Positions 44,053 to 53,367 of a DNA stretch of 64,000 nt are shown piece after piece. The DNA lies in the NCBI GenBank assembly GCA_035629025.1, contig DASPIU010000087.1, forward strand, positions 1-64,000, read 5' to 3'. Within the stretch, counting starts at the first letter, position 1, and each line of letters opens with the position of its first letter. Below the pieces are notes generated by a model that worked only from the letters and a program-made list of their open reading frames with translations, was not told the DNA's origin and made no database searches. The DNA is from Stenotrophomonas_A sp035629025. GTDB taxonomy: Bacteria; Pseudomonadota; Gammaproteobacteria; Xanthomonadales; Xanthomonadaceae. Both the position numbers and the translations under genes were made by a program.

Positions 44053-44918
44053 CAGTACAGCGAACCGGTGTTGACCACCGGCTGGGTGCCGCGGTCCGAG
44101 CACAGCACGGTGAGCAGGTTGCTGACCATGTGCGCCTTGCGTTCCTCGTCCAGGTGCACCACGCCGTTCTTCTGCAGTTCGGCCAGGGCCATTTCAACCA
44201 TGCCGACCGCGCCGGCCACGATGCGCGTGCGCGCGGCGATGACTGCGTTGGCCTGCTGCCGCTGCAGCATGGCCTGGGCGATTTCGGCGGCGTAGGCCAG
44301 GTGGCTGATGCGCGCGTCGATGACCTGCACGCCCGCGTCGGCCAGGCGCTCGGCCAGCTCGTTCTTCAGGTGCTGAGAGATTTCGCTGGCGTGGCTGCGC
44401 AGGGCGAGCTGACCTTCCTCGTGCTGGTCGTAGGGATAACTGGTCGCCATCGCGCGCAGTGCCGATTCGGACTGGATGTGGACGAAACTCTCGTAGTCGT
44501 CGACGTTGTAGACCGCTTCGGACGCATCGACCACCTGCCACACGATCACGGCGGCAATCTCGATCGGGCTGCCATCCAGTTCGTTGACCTTGAGCCGGCC
44601 GCTCTCGAAGTTGCGCACGCGCTGGCTGATCTTGCGCTTGCTCAGGAAGGGGCTGTTCCAGCGCAGGCCGCTGTCCTTGACGGTGCCGGCATAGCGCCCG
44701 AACAGGCTCAGCACCGCCGCCTGGTTTGGTTCCAGCGTGTACAGGCCACAGAGGACGAAGATGCCGGCCGCGCAGGCGATCACGGCGATAACCATCGGCC
44801 AGGGCGGCAGCTGGCCCGTGGCGCCAGCGATGAAAGCCCAGGCCGAAAGCAGGAACACGGCAGTGATGACCACGACGAGCGGAATGCCGGGGAGGGAACG
44901 CAATGACTGCTCTTTCAT
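44052..44918 (-). CDS. SPFH/band-7 (stomatin-like) membrane protein
   Basis: The 288-residue protein has two N-terminal membrane helices (about 10-30 and 40-62), then an SPFH domain (YTLEPNQAAVLSLFGRYAGT to about 210) and a coiled C-terminal part (AQAMLQRQQANAVIAARTRI). SPFH proteins assemble into ring-like membrane scaffolds and often modulate proteases such as FtsH. ATG 44918 gives a standard start (MKEQSLRSLPGIPLVVVI). It heads a unit of four minus-strand genes that overlap or nearly touch, and it diverges from purT. Confidence 0.88.
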   Translation of the reverse strand: MKEQSLRSLPGIPLVVVITAVFLLSAWAFIAGATGQLPPWPMVIAVIACAAGIFVLCGLYTLEPNQAAVLSLFGRYAGTVKDSGLRWNSPFLSKRKISQRVRNFESGRLKVNELDGSPIEIAAVIVWQVVDASEAVYNVDDYESFVHIQSESALRAMATSYPYDQHEEGQLALRSHASEISQHLKNELAERLADAGVQVIDARISHLAYAAEIAQAMLQRQQANAVIAARTRIVAGAVGMVEMALAELQKNGVVHLDEERKAHMVSNLLTVLCSDRGTQPVVNTGSLY

Positions 44919-44946
44919 GGCGGGCTTCCTTGTTGGTTGGCGACAA

Positions 44947-44965
44947 GATATCAGATTGATATCAG
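44947..44965. promoter_or_regulatory. Direct repeat GATATCAG x2 in the SPFH/purT divergent gap
   Basis: Two copies of GATATCAG lie 11 bp apart, one helical turn, in an AT-rich patch of an otherwise GC-rich gap. This spacing is typical of cooperative binding by ribbon-helix-helix proteins. The Arc-like protein at 43873 is a natural candidate, but this is inference. Confidence 0.4.
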
Positions 44966-45061
44966 TCCGCAAGTGCCGGGGGAGGGTGACCCGCACGCCG
45001 CGGGCCGGCCGGGGTCCAGCCGCCGGTAGAATTGGCGCCCCTCGTTCACGCTGGAACCGCA

Positions 45062-46249
45062 ATGACCACCTTCGGCACGCCCCTGTCTGCTTCGGCCACC
45101 CGTGTCCTGTTGCTGGGGTCGGGCGAGCTCGGCAAGGAAGTGGCCATCGAGCTGCAGCGTTTTGGCGTGGAGGTGATCGCCGCCGACCGCTATGCCGATG
45201 CCCCGGCGATGCAGGTGGCGCACCGCTCCCATGTGCTCGACATGCTTGATCCGATGGCCCTGCGCGAGCTGATTGCCCGTGAACAGCCGCATTTGATCGT
45301 GCCGGAGATCGAGGCCATCCACACCGAAACCCTGGTCCAGCTGGAACAGCTGCAGGGGCAGCGGGTGATCCCGACGGCGCGCGCCGCGCGGCTGACCATG
45401 GACCGCGAGGGCATCCGTCGCCTCGCCGCCGAAGCCCTGGGCCTGCCGACCTCGCCGTACCGGTTCGTCGACACCTACGAGGAATACCGCGCCGCGGTCG
45501 AAGCGATCGGCCTGCCGTGCGTGGTCAAGCCGGTGATGTCTTCCTCCGGCAAGGGCCAGAGCACCCTGCGCCAGGATGCGGACATCGATGCGGCCTGGGA
45601 GTATGCGCAGACCGGCGGGCGCGCCGGTGCCGGGCGCTGCATCGTCGAGGGTTTCATCAACTTCGACTACGAAATCACTCTGCTCACCGTGCGCCACGCT
45701 GGGGGCACGGCCTTCTGCGACCCGATCGGCCACTGGCAGCAGGATGGCGACTACCGCGAAAGCTGGCAGCCGCAGCCGATGTCAGCGCTGGCGCTGCAGC
45801 GCGCGCAGGAAATCTCGGCGCGCATCACCGAGGAACTCGGCGGTTGGGGCTTGTTCGGTGTGGAACTGTTCGTGCGTGGCGACGAAGTGTGGTTCAGCGA
45901 AGTGTCGCCGCGCCCGCATGACACCGGCCTGGTGACGCTGGCCTCGCAGGAACTGAGCGAATTCGCGTTGCACGCGCGCGCCATCCTTGGCTTGCCTATC
46001 CCCACCATCCGCCAGCTGGGACCGTCGGCCTCGTGTGCGCTGCTGGCACACGGCCAGGGCGTGCCGCGCTTCGAGCATGTGGATGCCGCACTGGCGCAGC
46101 CGGGCACGGCACTGCGGCTGTTCGGCAAACCGAGCGTGCATGGGCACCGCCGCGTCGGCGTGACCCTGGCACGTGGGGACAGCATTGACGCGGCGCGCGC
46201 GATGGCGCGGGAAGCGGCCGAGGCGATCGACATCCACCTCGACGCCTGA
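45062..46249 (+). CDS. purT: Formate-dependent GAR transformylase
   Basis: The 395-residue ATP-grasp enzyme of purine synthesis makes formyl-GAR from GAR, formate and ATP without folate. Domains are a nucleotide-binding N-terminal fold (VLLLGSGELGKEVAIELQRF), the ATP-grasp core (VVKPVMSSSGKGQSTLR), the metal/ATP site ELFVRGDEVWFSEVSPRPHD and a C-terminal barrel. Length is standard. ATG 45062 starts MTTFGTPLS. The gene stands alone. Confidence 0.97.
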   Translation: MTTFGTPLSASATRVLLLGSGELGKEVAIELQRFGVEVIAADRYADAPAMQVAHRSHVLDMLDPMALRELIAREQPHLIVPEIEAIHTETLVQLEQLQGQRVIPTARAARLTMDREGIRRLAAEALGLPTSPYRFVDTYEEYRAAVEAIGLPCVVKPVMSSSGKGQSTLRQDADIDAAWEYAQTGGRAGAGRCIVEGFINFDYEITLLTVRHAGGTAFCDPIGHWQQDGDYRESWQPQPMSALALQRAQEISARITEELGGWGLFGVELFVRGDEVWFSEVSPRPHDTGLVTLASQELSEFALHARAILGLPIPTIRQLGPSASCALLAHGQGVPRFEHVDAALAQPGTALRLFGKPSVHGHRRVGVTLARGDSIDAARAMAREAAEAIDIHLDA

Positions 46250-46262
46250 TGCCGCCACTGCG

Positions 46263-47465
46263 CTAGTTCACATCCACCCACACCAGATGATGATCGCTGC
46301 CGTCGGCGATGGCGGCGTGCGCATCGCCGGAGGCCGGCCAGAACACGCCGCTGCCGACGTAGTGGAAGCCAACGGACGGCAGCACGTAATCCAGGCGCAT
46401 GGCGCCGGCCTTGGGGCCGAAGTCGCCGGTCACCTGCGCAGGCGCGCCACGATGGGCGATGCCTTGCGCGGCATAGGCGCGCGCGGTTTGCTCGCCACCG
46501 GCGCTGGTCGGGGTCGGGTAGCGCAGCACGCGCGCGTGCTCGATCAGTTCGATGATCGCCTCGTGCCGGCCCTCGCCATCGACGGGATCGTTGTTGAGGT
46601 CGCCGAGAATGACGAAACGCGCATCACTTGCCAGGCCGCCGCAGCGGCCAGCGTCGTCGCATAGCCACGGCGCCGCGGCCGGCGACAGGTAGTCGTGCCA
46701 CAGACGGATTTCATCGTGGTTGCGCGCCGCGTTGCGTTTCTCGGGGCCATCGAACACCGGCGGGGTGGGGTGGGCGACCAGCATGTGCACGACGCCCTTG
46801 GGCGTGCGCACGGGCACGTCCCAATGCGACTTGGACGACAGCCGCAGCTGCGCCCACACCGCATCGGAATAGAACGGCTTGCCAGTGGCAGGCACGGTCG
46901 GGCGCAGGGCATCGGGCATCGCGCTCCACTTGAGCAGGCGGAAGCTGCGCACGGCGGCTTCGTCGATCGGATACTTCGACAGCACCAGCATGCCGTACTG
47001 GCCCGGGTGCAGGCCGTAGCCCCAGGCATCGTTGCCGCGGTTGCGGCCGCTGCCGCCGGTCTCGCCGTTGTTGTCCAGGTCCAGGCCGCTCGGTACGCCG
47101 GTGTTGACCTCTGCCAGATAGCGGTACGGATAGTGCAGGGCCGCGCCGCCGCCGGGCTGGGCCACTTCGAGATAGCGCTGCTGGAACAGGTCGGCGGCGC
47201 GGTGGGCCGGGTCGTAGTCGAACTCGTTGAGCAGCACCAGGTCGGGGCGCACGTTCTGCAGCACCGCGGCGATCTTGCGCGCATGCGCGCTGTCGCCCTC
47301 CAGCTCGGCGATCAGCCCGCCACCCTGGTCGGAGTACAGCGAAGTGTTGTAGGTCGCCAGGCGCAGCGGCGCGGCGGCGGTGCCCGCATCGGCCTTGGAC
47401 AGCAGCGGGTGCGCGCAGGCGGCGCACAGCAGAAGAAGCGTGGAGAGCAGGAGGGATCGGATCAT
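46263..47465 (-). CDS. Endonuclease/exonuclease/phosphatase-family lipoprotein
   Basis: The 400-residue protein has a signal that ends LLLLCAAC, a plausible lipobox, so it is probably anchored in the periplasm or outer membrane. The EEP (DNase I-like) fold is shown by LATYNTSLY, VLLNEFDYD (catalytic Glu), VILGDLNNDP (Asp-x-Asn), LDYVLPS and SDHHLVWVD (catalytic His pair). Secreted members cleave nucleic acids or phosphoesters; substrate is unknown. ATG 47465 starts the signal peptide. It follows bpt by 51 bp on the same strand. Confidence 0.88.
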   Translation of the reverse strand: MIRSLLLSTLLLLCAACAHPLLSKADAGTAAAPLRLATYNTSLYSDQGGGLIAELEGDSAHARKIAAVLQNVRPDLVLLNEFDYDPAHRAADLFQQRYLEVAQPGGGAALHYPYRYLAEVNTGVPSGLDLDNNGETGGSGRNRGNDAWGYGLHPGQYGMLVLSKYPIDEAAVRSFRLLKWSAMPDALRPTVPATGKPFYSDAVWAQLRLSSKSHWDVPVRTPKGVVHMLVAHPTPPVFDGPEKRNAARNHDEIRLWHDYLSPAAAPWLCDDAGRCGGLASDARFVILGDLNNDPVDGEGRHEAIIELIEHARVLRYPTPTSAGGEQTARAYAAQGIAHRGAPAQVTGDFGPKAGAMRLDYVLPSVGFHYVGSGVFWPASGDAHAAIADGSDHHLVWVDVN

Positions 47466-47516
47466 GCGGCGATTCTCGCATGCGGCCAAGACAGCCGGAT
47501 GTCGTGGTTTACCGGC

Positions 47517-48284
47517 TCAGGGTGTCGGCGCAGGCTGGCCGCAGGCGTCGGTAAAGTCGCGCCACTGCCGGCCGTCGTAGGCCTCCAGGCCGTGGAAGCG
47601 ACGCTTGTAGTCCATCTTGGCGTGGCCGCGAATCCAGTAGCCCAGATAGACATGGGCCAGGCCATCGCGCCGCGCCCAGTCGATCTGCTGCAGGATCGCC
47701 AGGGTGCCCAGGCCGCGCGCGGCGGCGTCCGGCGCGTAGAAGGTGTAGACCGCTGACAGCGCGCGCTCGGTGACATCGGTCACCGCCACCGCCAGCAGCC
47801 GGCCGCGATGGCCAAGCGCCGCCGGTTCGCGAATTTCCAGGAAGCGCCCGTGCGACCACGCGCCGATCAGGAACTGGTCAAACTCGCGCGCGCCGTGTTC
47901 GTCCATGCCGCCGCCGGGGTGGCGATGGCGCAGGTAGGCGGTGTACAGCGCCAGCTGTTCATCGGTGCGCTGCGCGGCGACGATGCGACAAGTCAGGCCG
48001 GCATTGCGCTGCAGGCAGCGGCGCTGGCTGCGGTCCGGGCGGAACGCGGCCACCGGGATGCGCACCGGCACGCAAGCCTGGCATTGCTCGCAATGCGGGC
48101 GGTAGACCAGGTCGCCGGAGCGGCGGAAACCCCAGGCCAGTGCCTGCGGATAGATCGCGCCCAGGCGCGGGTCATGCGGATCGAGCACCAGGTCGCGCGC
48201 CAGCCGTTCCGGCCAGTAGCCGCACGCGTGCTGCCCGGTCTGGAACAGGCGCAGGTCTTCGCGGTTGTCGGCATGGATCGCCAT
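47517..48284 (-). CDS. bpt: Aspartate/glutamate leucyltransferase (N-degron pathway)
   Basis: The 255-residue protein adds leucine from Leu-tRNA to N-terminal Asp or Glu of proteins, marking them for ClpS/ClpAP. The cysteine-rich start is present (QHACGYWPERLARDLVLDP and CEQCQACVPVRIPVAAF), and the GNAT-like C-terminal part has AILQQIDWARRDGLAHVYLG and KMDYKRRFHGLE. ATG 48284 (MAIHADN) matches the usual xanthomonad start; ATG 48296 would add four residues. Confidence 0.93.
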   Translation of the reverse strand: MAIHADNREDLRLFQTGQHACGYWPERLARDLVLDPHDPRLGAIYPQALAWGFRRSGDLVYRPHCEQCQACVPVRIPVAAFRPDRSQRRCLQRNAGLTCRIVAAQRTDEQLALYTAYLRHRHPGGGMDEHGAREFDQFLIGAWSHGRFLEIREPAALGHRGRLLAVAVTDVTERALSAVYTFYAPDAAARGLGTLAILQQIDWARRDGLAHVYLGYWIRGHAKMDYKRRFHGLEAYDGRQWRDFTDACGQPAPTP

Positions 48285-48463
48285 GCGCAGCAGCATAGCG
48301 CCACACGGCCTCGTGGCGCTGCGCCTGTCCGCTGCATGAATGCGACCGGAGTCAGGTCAACCGGCGCCGCCGCCACCCGTTGATGTCAGCGATGGCGCGA
48401 TCGAAACGCGCGTCGGACCCGGGCACCGGCCCGTGTCATTCGTATCCCCAACGGAGCAAGTCC

Positions 48464-49096
48464 ATGACCTTCCGCAAGCCCCTCATCGTCCTGGCCGTGC
48501 TGGCCGCCCTGAGCAGTGCCTCCGCCTTTGCCGTCGACACGCCGCCGAGCGATGGCGGCCAGCGCGGCCTGTCCAGGCTCGACAGCAATGGCGACGGCGT
48601 GATCGACCGCGCCGAGGCCGCCAAGGCGCCGCGCCTGGCGCAGAACTTCGACACCCTGGACAAGAACAAGGACGGCAAGCTGTCGCGCGACGAGCTGCCG
48701 AAGCGCGCTGAATTCCACCGCGGCGCACACGAGCACATGACCAAGCTCGACACCAACAAGGACGGCCGCATCAGTCGCGAGGAAGCCAAGGCCGATCCGA
48801 AGTTCGCCAGCCGCTTCGACAAGCTCGACGTCAACAAGGACGGCTATGTCGACAAGGCTGACTTCCAGGCCCGCAGGCAGCAGTCGCGTGATGCGTGGTT
48901 CGCCGCTGCCGACACCGACAAGGACGGCAAGCTGAGCAAGGCCGAGTTCGACGCCGCCGCCAGCAAGCGCGCGCCGTTCGGTCACGGCATGCACGGTGGC
49001 CCGCGCGGCGGGCACGACCATGGCAAGGCGCCGACCGCCGCCAAGCCGGCCGCGACCCAGCCCGCCAGCACCACGCAGCCGGCGGCAACGAAGTAA
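48464..49096 (+). CDS. Secreted EF-hand calcium-binding protein (five loops)
   Basis: The 210-residue protein has a signal peptide (residues 1-23, ending SASAFA). Five canonical EF-hand loops follow in order: DSNGDGVIDRAE, DKNKDGKLSRDE, DTNKDGRISREE, DVNKDGYVDKAD and DTDKDGKLSKAE. A His/Gly-rich segment and a Thr/Gln/Pro/Ala tail end it. It should bind calcium in the periplasm or outside the cell; a storage or matrix role is possible. ATG 48464 follows CGGAG. A strong terminator follows the gene. An odd number of EF-hands is uncommon because they usually pair. Confidence 0.9.
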   Translation: MTFRKPLIVLAVLAALSSASAFAVDTPPSDGGQRGLSRLDSNGDGVIDRAEAAKAPRLAQNFDTLDKNKDGKLSRDELPKRAEFHRGAHEHMTKLDTNKDGRISREEAKADPKFASRFDKLDVNKDGYVDKADFQARRQQSRDAWFAAADTDKDGKLSKAEFDAAASKRAPFGHGMHGGPRGGHDHGKAPTAAKPAATQPASTTQPAATK

Positions 49097-49141
49097 CACC
49101 CCGCAACACCGCAGTTCCGCAACAAGGCGCCGATCGACCGT

Positions 49142-49172
49142 CCCCGCGCAGCAATGCGCGGGGATTTTTTTT
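49142..49172 (+). terminator. Rho-independent terminator of the EF-hand gene
   Basis: CCCCGCGC-AGCAAT-GCGCGGGG is a perfect 8-bp stem followed by ATTTTTTTT, 45 bases past the stop. Confidence 0.92.
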
Positions 49173-49191
49173 GCGTCCGGATGTGCCCGCG

Positions 49192-50427
49192 TCAGAAGAC
49201 CCGGTTGACGTACAGCGTCCACACCACGCATGCCAGCACGAACATGTTGGACCACAGCACCGCCGGACGCCCGAAAGTGCTCTGGTACACCCAACTGGGC
49301 CGGCTGCGGCCACGGCGCGCGCCATCGCGTGCCAGCAACGGCGCCATCACCCGTGGCAGGCTGACCAGGCAGTAGTAGTTGACCAGCATCATCCCCGCAC
49401 CGAAGCCGCCGAGCACCCACCACACGCCGGCACCGGCCAGGCTCAGCAGCAGCGTCGTAATGCATACGGCCGCCGCGCTGAGCATCATCTGCCGGATCAC
49501 CCGCCGCAGCTGCGCGCGCTCGTGTTCGTTGTCGGCATAGGTGAACAGATAGAAGCCGCTGGCATAGGTGAGGGCGATGCCCAGGAGCATCGACACGAGA
49601 ACCGCCAGCCACACCTTGGCCGGCACCGCCCCTGCCCGGGCCAGCATCGTCGCGCCCAGCGAACTCAGTGCGGTGCCACCAGACAATGCGGATACGCCGA
49701 GGCCGCCGCCAAGCTTGGAAGCGCCACTGGCCGTGCCCAGGCCGGCGCCAAGGGTAGCGGCGGCCACGGCCGTGCCGGCCACGCCGGGCGCTGCAATCAT
49801 CGCCGCCGACACCACCGCGGCAGCGAACGCGGCGCCAGGTGCGCTGCTGCGCGCGAACTCGCCAAAGCGCGTCAGCAACTGCGCGCGCACGCAGGCCCGT
49901 GCGCGCGACAGGCGCTTGCGGACCGCCGCGTCGCTGAGCCCCAGCAGCCGCGCGACCTGTTGCGAGCTCTGGCCTTCGCGGTAATACAGCAACAGGGTTT
50001 CGCGGCTTTCCTCGGGCAGGGCGGAGATCAGTTCCTCGGCGGCGATTTCCTCCTGCACGCGTTGCAACTGGTCGGCCGGCGACAGTCCCGGGTCGGCGGC
50101 CATGCCGATCGCCACTTCCGCCGCCTCGCCGGACAGTGGCCGGTGCCGTTGCGCGCGCAGCCAGTCGCGGGCCAGGTTGCGGGTGATCTGGCGCAGCCAC
50201 GGCAGGAAGCTGGCGTGGTTGTGCAGGCGCGAGAGCTGCTGCCAGGCGCGCAGGAAGGCTTCCTGGGCGATGTCCTCGCTGGCGGCGACATCGCGGGTGA
50301 TCGCCAGGGCTATCGCGGTCACCGTGTTCTGGCAGGCGCCGACGATGCGCCCATAGGCTTGCTGGCAGCCGGCGGCGGCGGTGGGCAGCTCGCGCTGCAG
50401 CATCAGGTCCAGGGTTTGTGCATGCAT
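49192..50427 (-). CDS. ECF sigma factor fused to a membrane domain
   Basis: The 411-residue protein has an N-terminal sigma-70 ECF part: region 2 (EDIAQEAFLRAWQQLSRLHN, then FLPWLRQITRNLARDWLRAQ) and region 4 (LPEESRETLLLYYREGQSSQ, then VARLLGLSDAAVRKRLSRAR), about residues 1-195. A Gly/Ala-rich hydrophobic stretch and three to four membrane helices follow (about 215-411). The C-terminal part has no anti-sigma zinc motif that I can see. It may tether the sigma factor to the membrane and act as a built-in anti-sigma device. ATG 50427 follows GAGGAG. It is on the same strand as tesB and the polyglutamine gene. Confidence 0.82.
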   Translation of the reverse strand: MHAQTLDLMLQRELPTAAAGCQQAYGRIVGACQNTVTAIALAITRDVAASEDIAQEAFLRAWQQLSRLHNHASFLPWLRQITRNLARDWLRAQRHRPLSGEAAEVAIGMAADPGLSPADQLQRVQEEIAAEELISALPEESRETLLLYYREGQSSQQVARLLGLSDAAVRKRLSRARACVRAQLLTRFGEFARSSAPGAAFAAAVVSAAMIAAPGVAGTAVAAATLGAGLGTASGASKLGGGLGVSALSGGTALSSLGATMLARAGAVPAKVWLAVLVSMLLGIALTYASGFYLFTYADNEHERAQLRRVIRQMMLSAAAVCITTLLLSLAGAGVWWVLGGFGAGMMLVNYYCLVSLPRVMAPLLARDGARRGRSRPSWVYQSTFGRPAVLWSNMFVLACVVWTLYVNRVF

Positions 50428-50508
50428 GGCGCGGCTCCTCGCGGGTTCCTCACCAGGACGTGGCGGCCGCCGCAATGTGACCGGGACAGGCGCAGGCGCC
50501 TGCCGCGG

Positions 50509-51051
<543 letters not shown>

Positions 51052-51053
51052 GA

Positions 51054-51959
51054 TCAGTCCTTGGCCGGTACGGTGTGGCTGTCGCCTTCGCGGACCACGC
51101 GGATCAGCCCTTCCTGCGAGGTGCTGGCCACCAGCACGCCATCGCGGGTGAAGAACTGGCCACGGGCCAGGCCGCGCGAACCCTGGGCGGTGGGGCTGTC
51201 CAGCGAATACAGCAACCAGTCGTCGGTGCGGAAGGGGCGGTGGAACCACAGGGCATGGTCAAGCGAGGCCATCTGCACGCCGGGCGTGTAGTAGCTGATG
51301 CCATGCGGGAAGGTGGACGTGCCCAGCAACTGGAAGTCCGAAGCGTAGGCCAGCAGTGCGCGGTGCAGGCCCTGGTCGTCGCCGACCGGGTCGGCCAGGC
51401 GCAGCCACATCTGCTGGAACGGCGGGCGCTTGGGCGGATGCAGTTCGTCGCGGGGGTAGACGTGGCGGAACTCGAACGGGCCGCCGCGCGAAAGCCAGCG
51501 CTGCACCTTCACCGGCAGCTTGGCCAGCACTTCCGGCGCCAGCGGCGGAGTGGGGGCGATGTCTTCCGGCTGCGGCACTTCGGGCATGCGCGACTGGTGC
51601 TCGGCGCCGTCCTCGTGTTCCTGGAACGACGCGGCACAGAAGAAGATCACCTTGCCGTGCTGGATCGCGGTGACGCGGCGCACCGAGAAGCTGCCGCCGT
51701 CGCGGGTACGGTCCACGTCATAGACGATGGGGTGCTCGATATTGCCGGCGCGCAGGAAATAGGCGTGCAGCGAATGCGCCTGGCGCCCGTTCTCCACGGT
51801 GGCCTGGGCCGCGGCCAGGGCCTGGCCGAGCACTTGCCCGCCAAACACGTACTTGGTGCCGATGTCGCGGCTCTGTCCGCGGAACAGGTTGTCCTCCAGC
51901 CGCTCCAGCGAGAGCAGGCTGATGAGTTCGGAGACGACGGGTTCGGCGGGTGCGGACAA
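51054..51959 (-). CDS. tesB: Acyl-CoA thioesterase II
   Basis: The 301-residue double-hotdog thioesterase hydrolyses acyl-CoA to free fatty acid and CoA. Family motifs include NLFRGQSRDIGTKYVFGGQV at the N-terminus, AHSLHAYFLRAGN, the C-terminal MASLDHALWFHRPFRTDDWL with the catalytic Asp, and the ending RGQFFTRDGVLVASTSQEGL. Length is standard for TesB. It sits upstream of the polyglutamine gene and downstream of an enoyl-CoA hydratase on the same strand, a loose fatty-acid context. Confidence 0.94.
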   Translation of the reverse strand: MSAPAEPVVSELISLLSLERLEDNLFRGQSRDIGTKYVFGGQVLGQALAAAQATVENGRQAHSLHAYFLRAGNIEHPIVYDVDRTRDGGSFSVRRVTAIQHGKVIFFCAASFQEHEDGAEHQSRMPEVPQPEDIAPTPPLAPEVLAKLPVKVQRWLSRGGPFEFRHVYPRDELHPPKRPPFQQMWLRLADPVGDDQGLHRALLAYASDFQLLGTSTFPHGISYYTPGVQMASLDHALWFHRPFRTDDWLLYSLDSPTAQGSRGLARGQFFTRDGVLVASTSQEGLIRVVREGDSHTVPAKD

Positions 51960-52052
51960 GGGTGGAGGCCTGCGGGTCGACAGGCCGCGAGTATAGCGGG
52001 GCGCCCGCGCTGGGCCCCGTCCCGGCGCCAGGGCGGGACCGGAAACCGTGCG

Positions 52053-52829
52053 CTACGCGGGCTTGCGCAAACGCGCGGCCAGGGCCTGCAGCGCGGCCTG
52101 CGCGTCATCGGCGTACCAGGCTTCGACGAAGCGATCGAGCTGGATGAGTTCCGGCGCCAGTGCATCGCGCAAGTCGGCGCGGGCCACGTCGCGGGTATGC
52201 AGCATGGGTTGGTGCGGCAGGCGCAGCAGTTCGTCCAGCCAGGCGATGGCGCGGGCAACCACTTGTTCGCCGTCGGCCAGTTCATCGACCAGGCCGATCT
52301 GCACCGCCAGTTCGGCCGGCACCATTTCGCCGGCCACGAGCAGGCGTTCGGCGCGATGCGGGCCGACCACGCGCCGCAGCAGACGCTGGATGCCTTCGGG
52401 GGCGGCCAGGCCGACCTGCACTTCGTTCAAGCCGATGGCGTAGGGCCTGGCCGGGTCGATGCTGCGCGCCATGATCCGGTAGTCGCAGCACAGGGCCAGC
52501 ACGCAGCCGCCGGCGGGCGCATGGCCGGTGATCGCGGCGACGACGGGGATGCGGGTTTCGGCCAGGGTCTTGGCGGCGCCGAAGAAGGCCTGCCAGCTGT
52601 CGAGCAGCTTGCCGCGGTCGCTGCCGTGGCCGAGCAGGTAGGGCACGTCGAGGCCGCCGGAAAAGATGTGCGGCGCGCCGGACAGGACGATGGCGTGCAT
52701 GTCGTCGGCCGGGGCCTGGTTGATGGCGGCAATGAGTTGCCGGCACAGGGCGGTATCGAGGGCATTGGCCGGGGGCCGGGCCAGGCGGATCTCGCGGATG
52801 CGGGCGTGGTCTTGGGTCTCGATGCTCAT
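52053..52829 (-). CDS. Enoyl-CoA hydratase/isomerase family protein
   Basis: The 258-residue crotonase-fold protein is shown by ARPPANALDTALCRQLIAAI, the oxyanion-hole strand HIFSGGLDVPYLLG (Phe-Ser-Gly-Gly-Leu-Asp, close to the FSAGxD pattern) and ITGHAPAGGCVLALCCDYRI. The two glutamates of true hydratases are not both obvious, so the reaction (hydration, isomerisation or hydrolysis) is uncertain. ATG 52829 has the usual start. It probably acts in fatty-acid breakdown. Confidence 0.88.
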   Translation of the reverse strand: MSIETQDHARIREIRLARPPANALDTALCRQLIAAINQAPADDMHAIVLSGAPHIFSGGLDVPYLLGHGSDRGKLLDSWQAFFGAAKTLAETRIPVVAAITGHAPAGGCVLALCCDYRIMARSIDPARPYAIGLNEVQVGLAAPEGIQRLLRRVVGPHRAERLLVAGEMVPAELAVQIGLVDELADGEQVVARAIAWLDELLRLPHQPMLHTRDVARADLRDALAPELIQLDRFVEAWYADDAQAALQALAARLRKPA

Positions 52830-52863
52830 GACGTGCTCCTGACGGCGTGGCTATGATAGCGGC

Positions 52864-53319
52864 ATGAACATGACCCGCCTGTCCGCCGTTCTTGCTGCCG
52901 CGCTCGGTCTTGCCAGCGCCGCGGTCCATGCCGCCCCCGCAGGTGATTGCACGCCGCAGTGGCGCGAGGGCTGGGTACGCTTGCCGCCTTCGCCGACGAT
53001 GCCGATGGCGGCGGGTTTTGGCGCGTTCGCCAATGCCTGCGCGAAGCCGTCAGCGGTGGTGTCGGCGAGCAGTCCGGCGTTCGGAGACGTGTCGTTGCAC
53101 GAGACGACGCAGGTGGATGGGGTGAACCGGATGCGCGAGGTTCCGCGGCTGGCGCTGCCGGCGGGCGGGAAGGTCACGCTGGCGCCGGGGGGGTTGCACC
53201 TGATGTTGATGGAGCCGAAGCAGGCGCTGGTCGAAGGCGGGAAGGTACCGGTGACGTTCAAGCTGGAGGATGGGCGGAGCGTCGAGGCGGTGCTGCTGGT
53301 GCGGAAGGTTGCGCCTTGA
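52864..53319 (+). CDS. PCuAC-family periplasmic copper chaperone
   Basis: The 151-residue protein has a signal peptide (1-23, ending VHAA). The copper site H-x10-M-x21-H-x-M is exact: the first His is in LHETTQ, the Met in NRMREV and the last pair in GLHLMLME. PCuAC proteins carry Cu(I) to cytochrome oxidase in the periplasm. The N-terminal cysteine pair (Cys29, Cys59) may form a disulfide. The downstream gap to 53611 holds no gene, only the Y-shaped repeat copy B and a half REP element. Confidence 0.9.
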   Translation: MNMTRLSAVLAAALGLASAAVHAAPAGDCTPQWREGWVRLPPSPTMPMAAGFGAFANACAKPSAVVSASSPAFGDVSLHETTQVDGVNRMREVPRLALPAGGKVTLAPGGLHLMLMEPKQALVEGGKVPVTFKLEDGRSVEAVLLVRKVAP

Positions 53320-53367
53320 ATTGATTGTTGCGGTTGGCTCGCAGGGTTGTGTGCACGGCATCCGGGC

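Noticed and set aside
48464..49096. EF-hand protein as a calcium-dependent RTX or adhesin exporter substrate
   Set aside because: It has a standard Sec signal peptide and no RTX nonapeptides.
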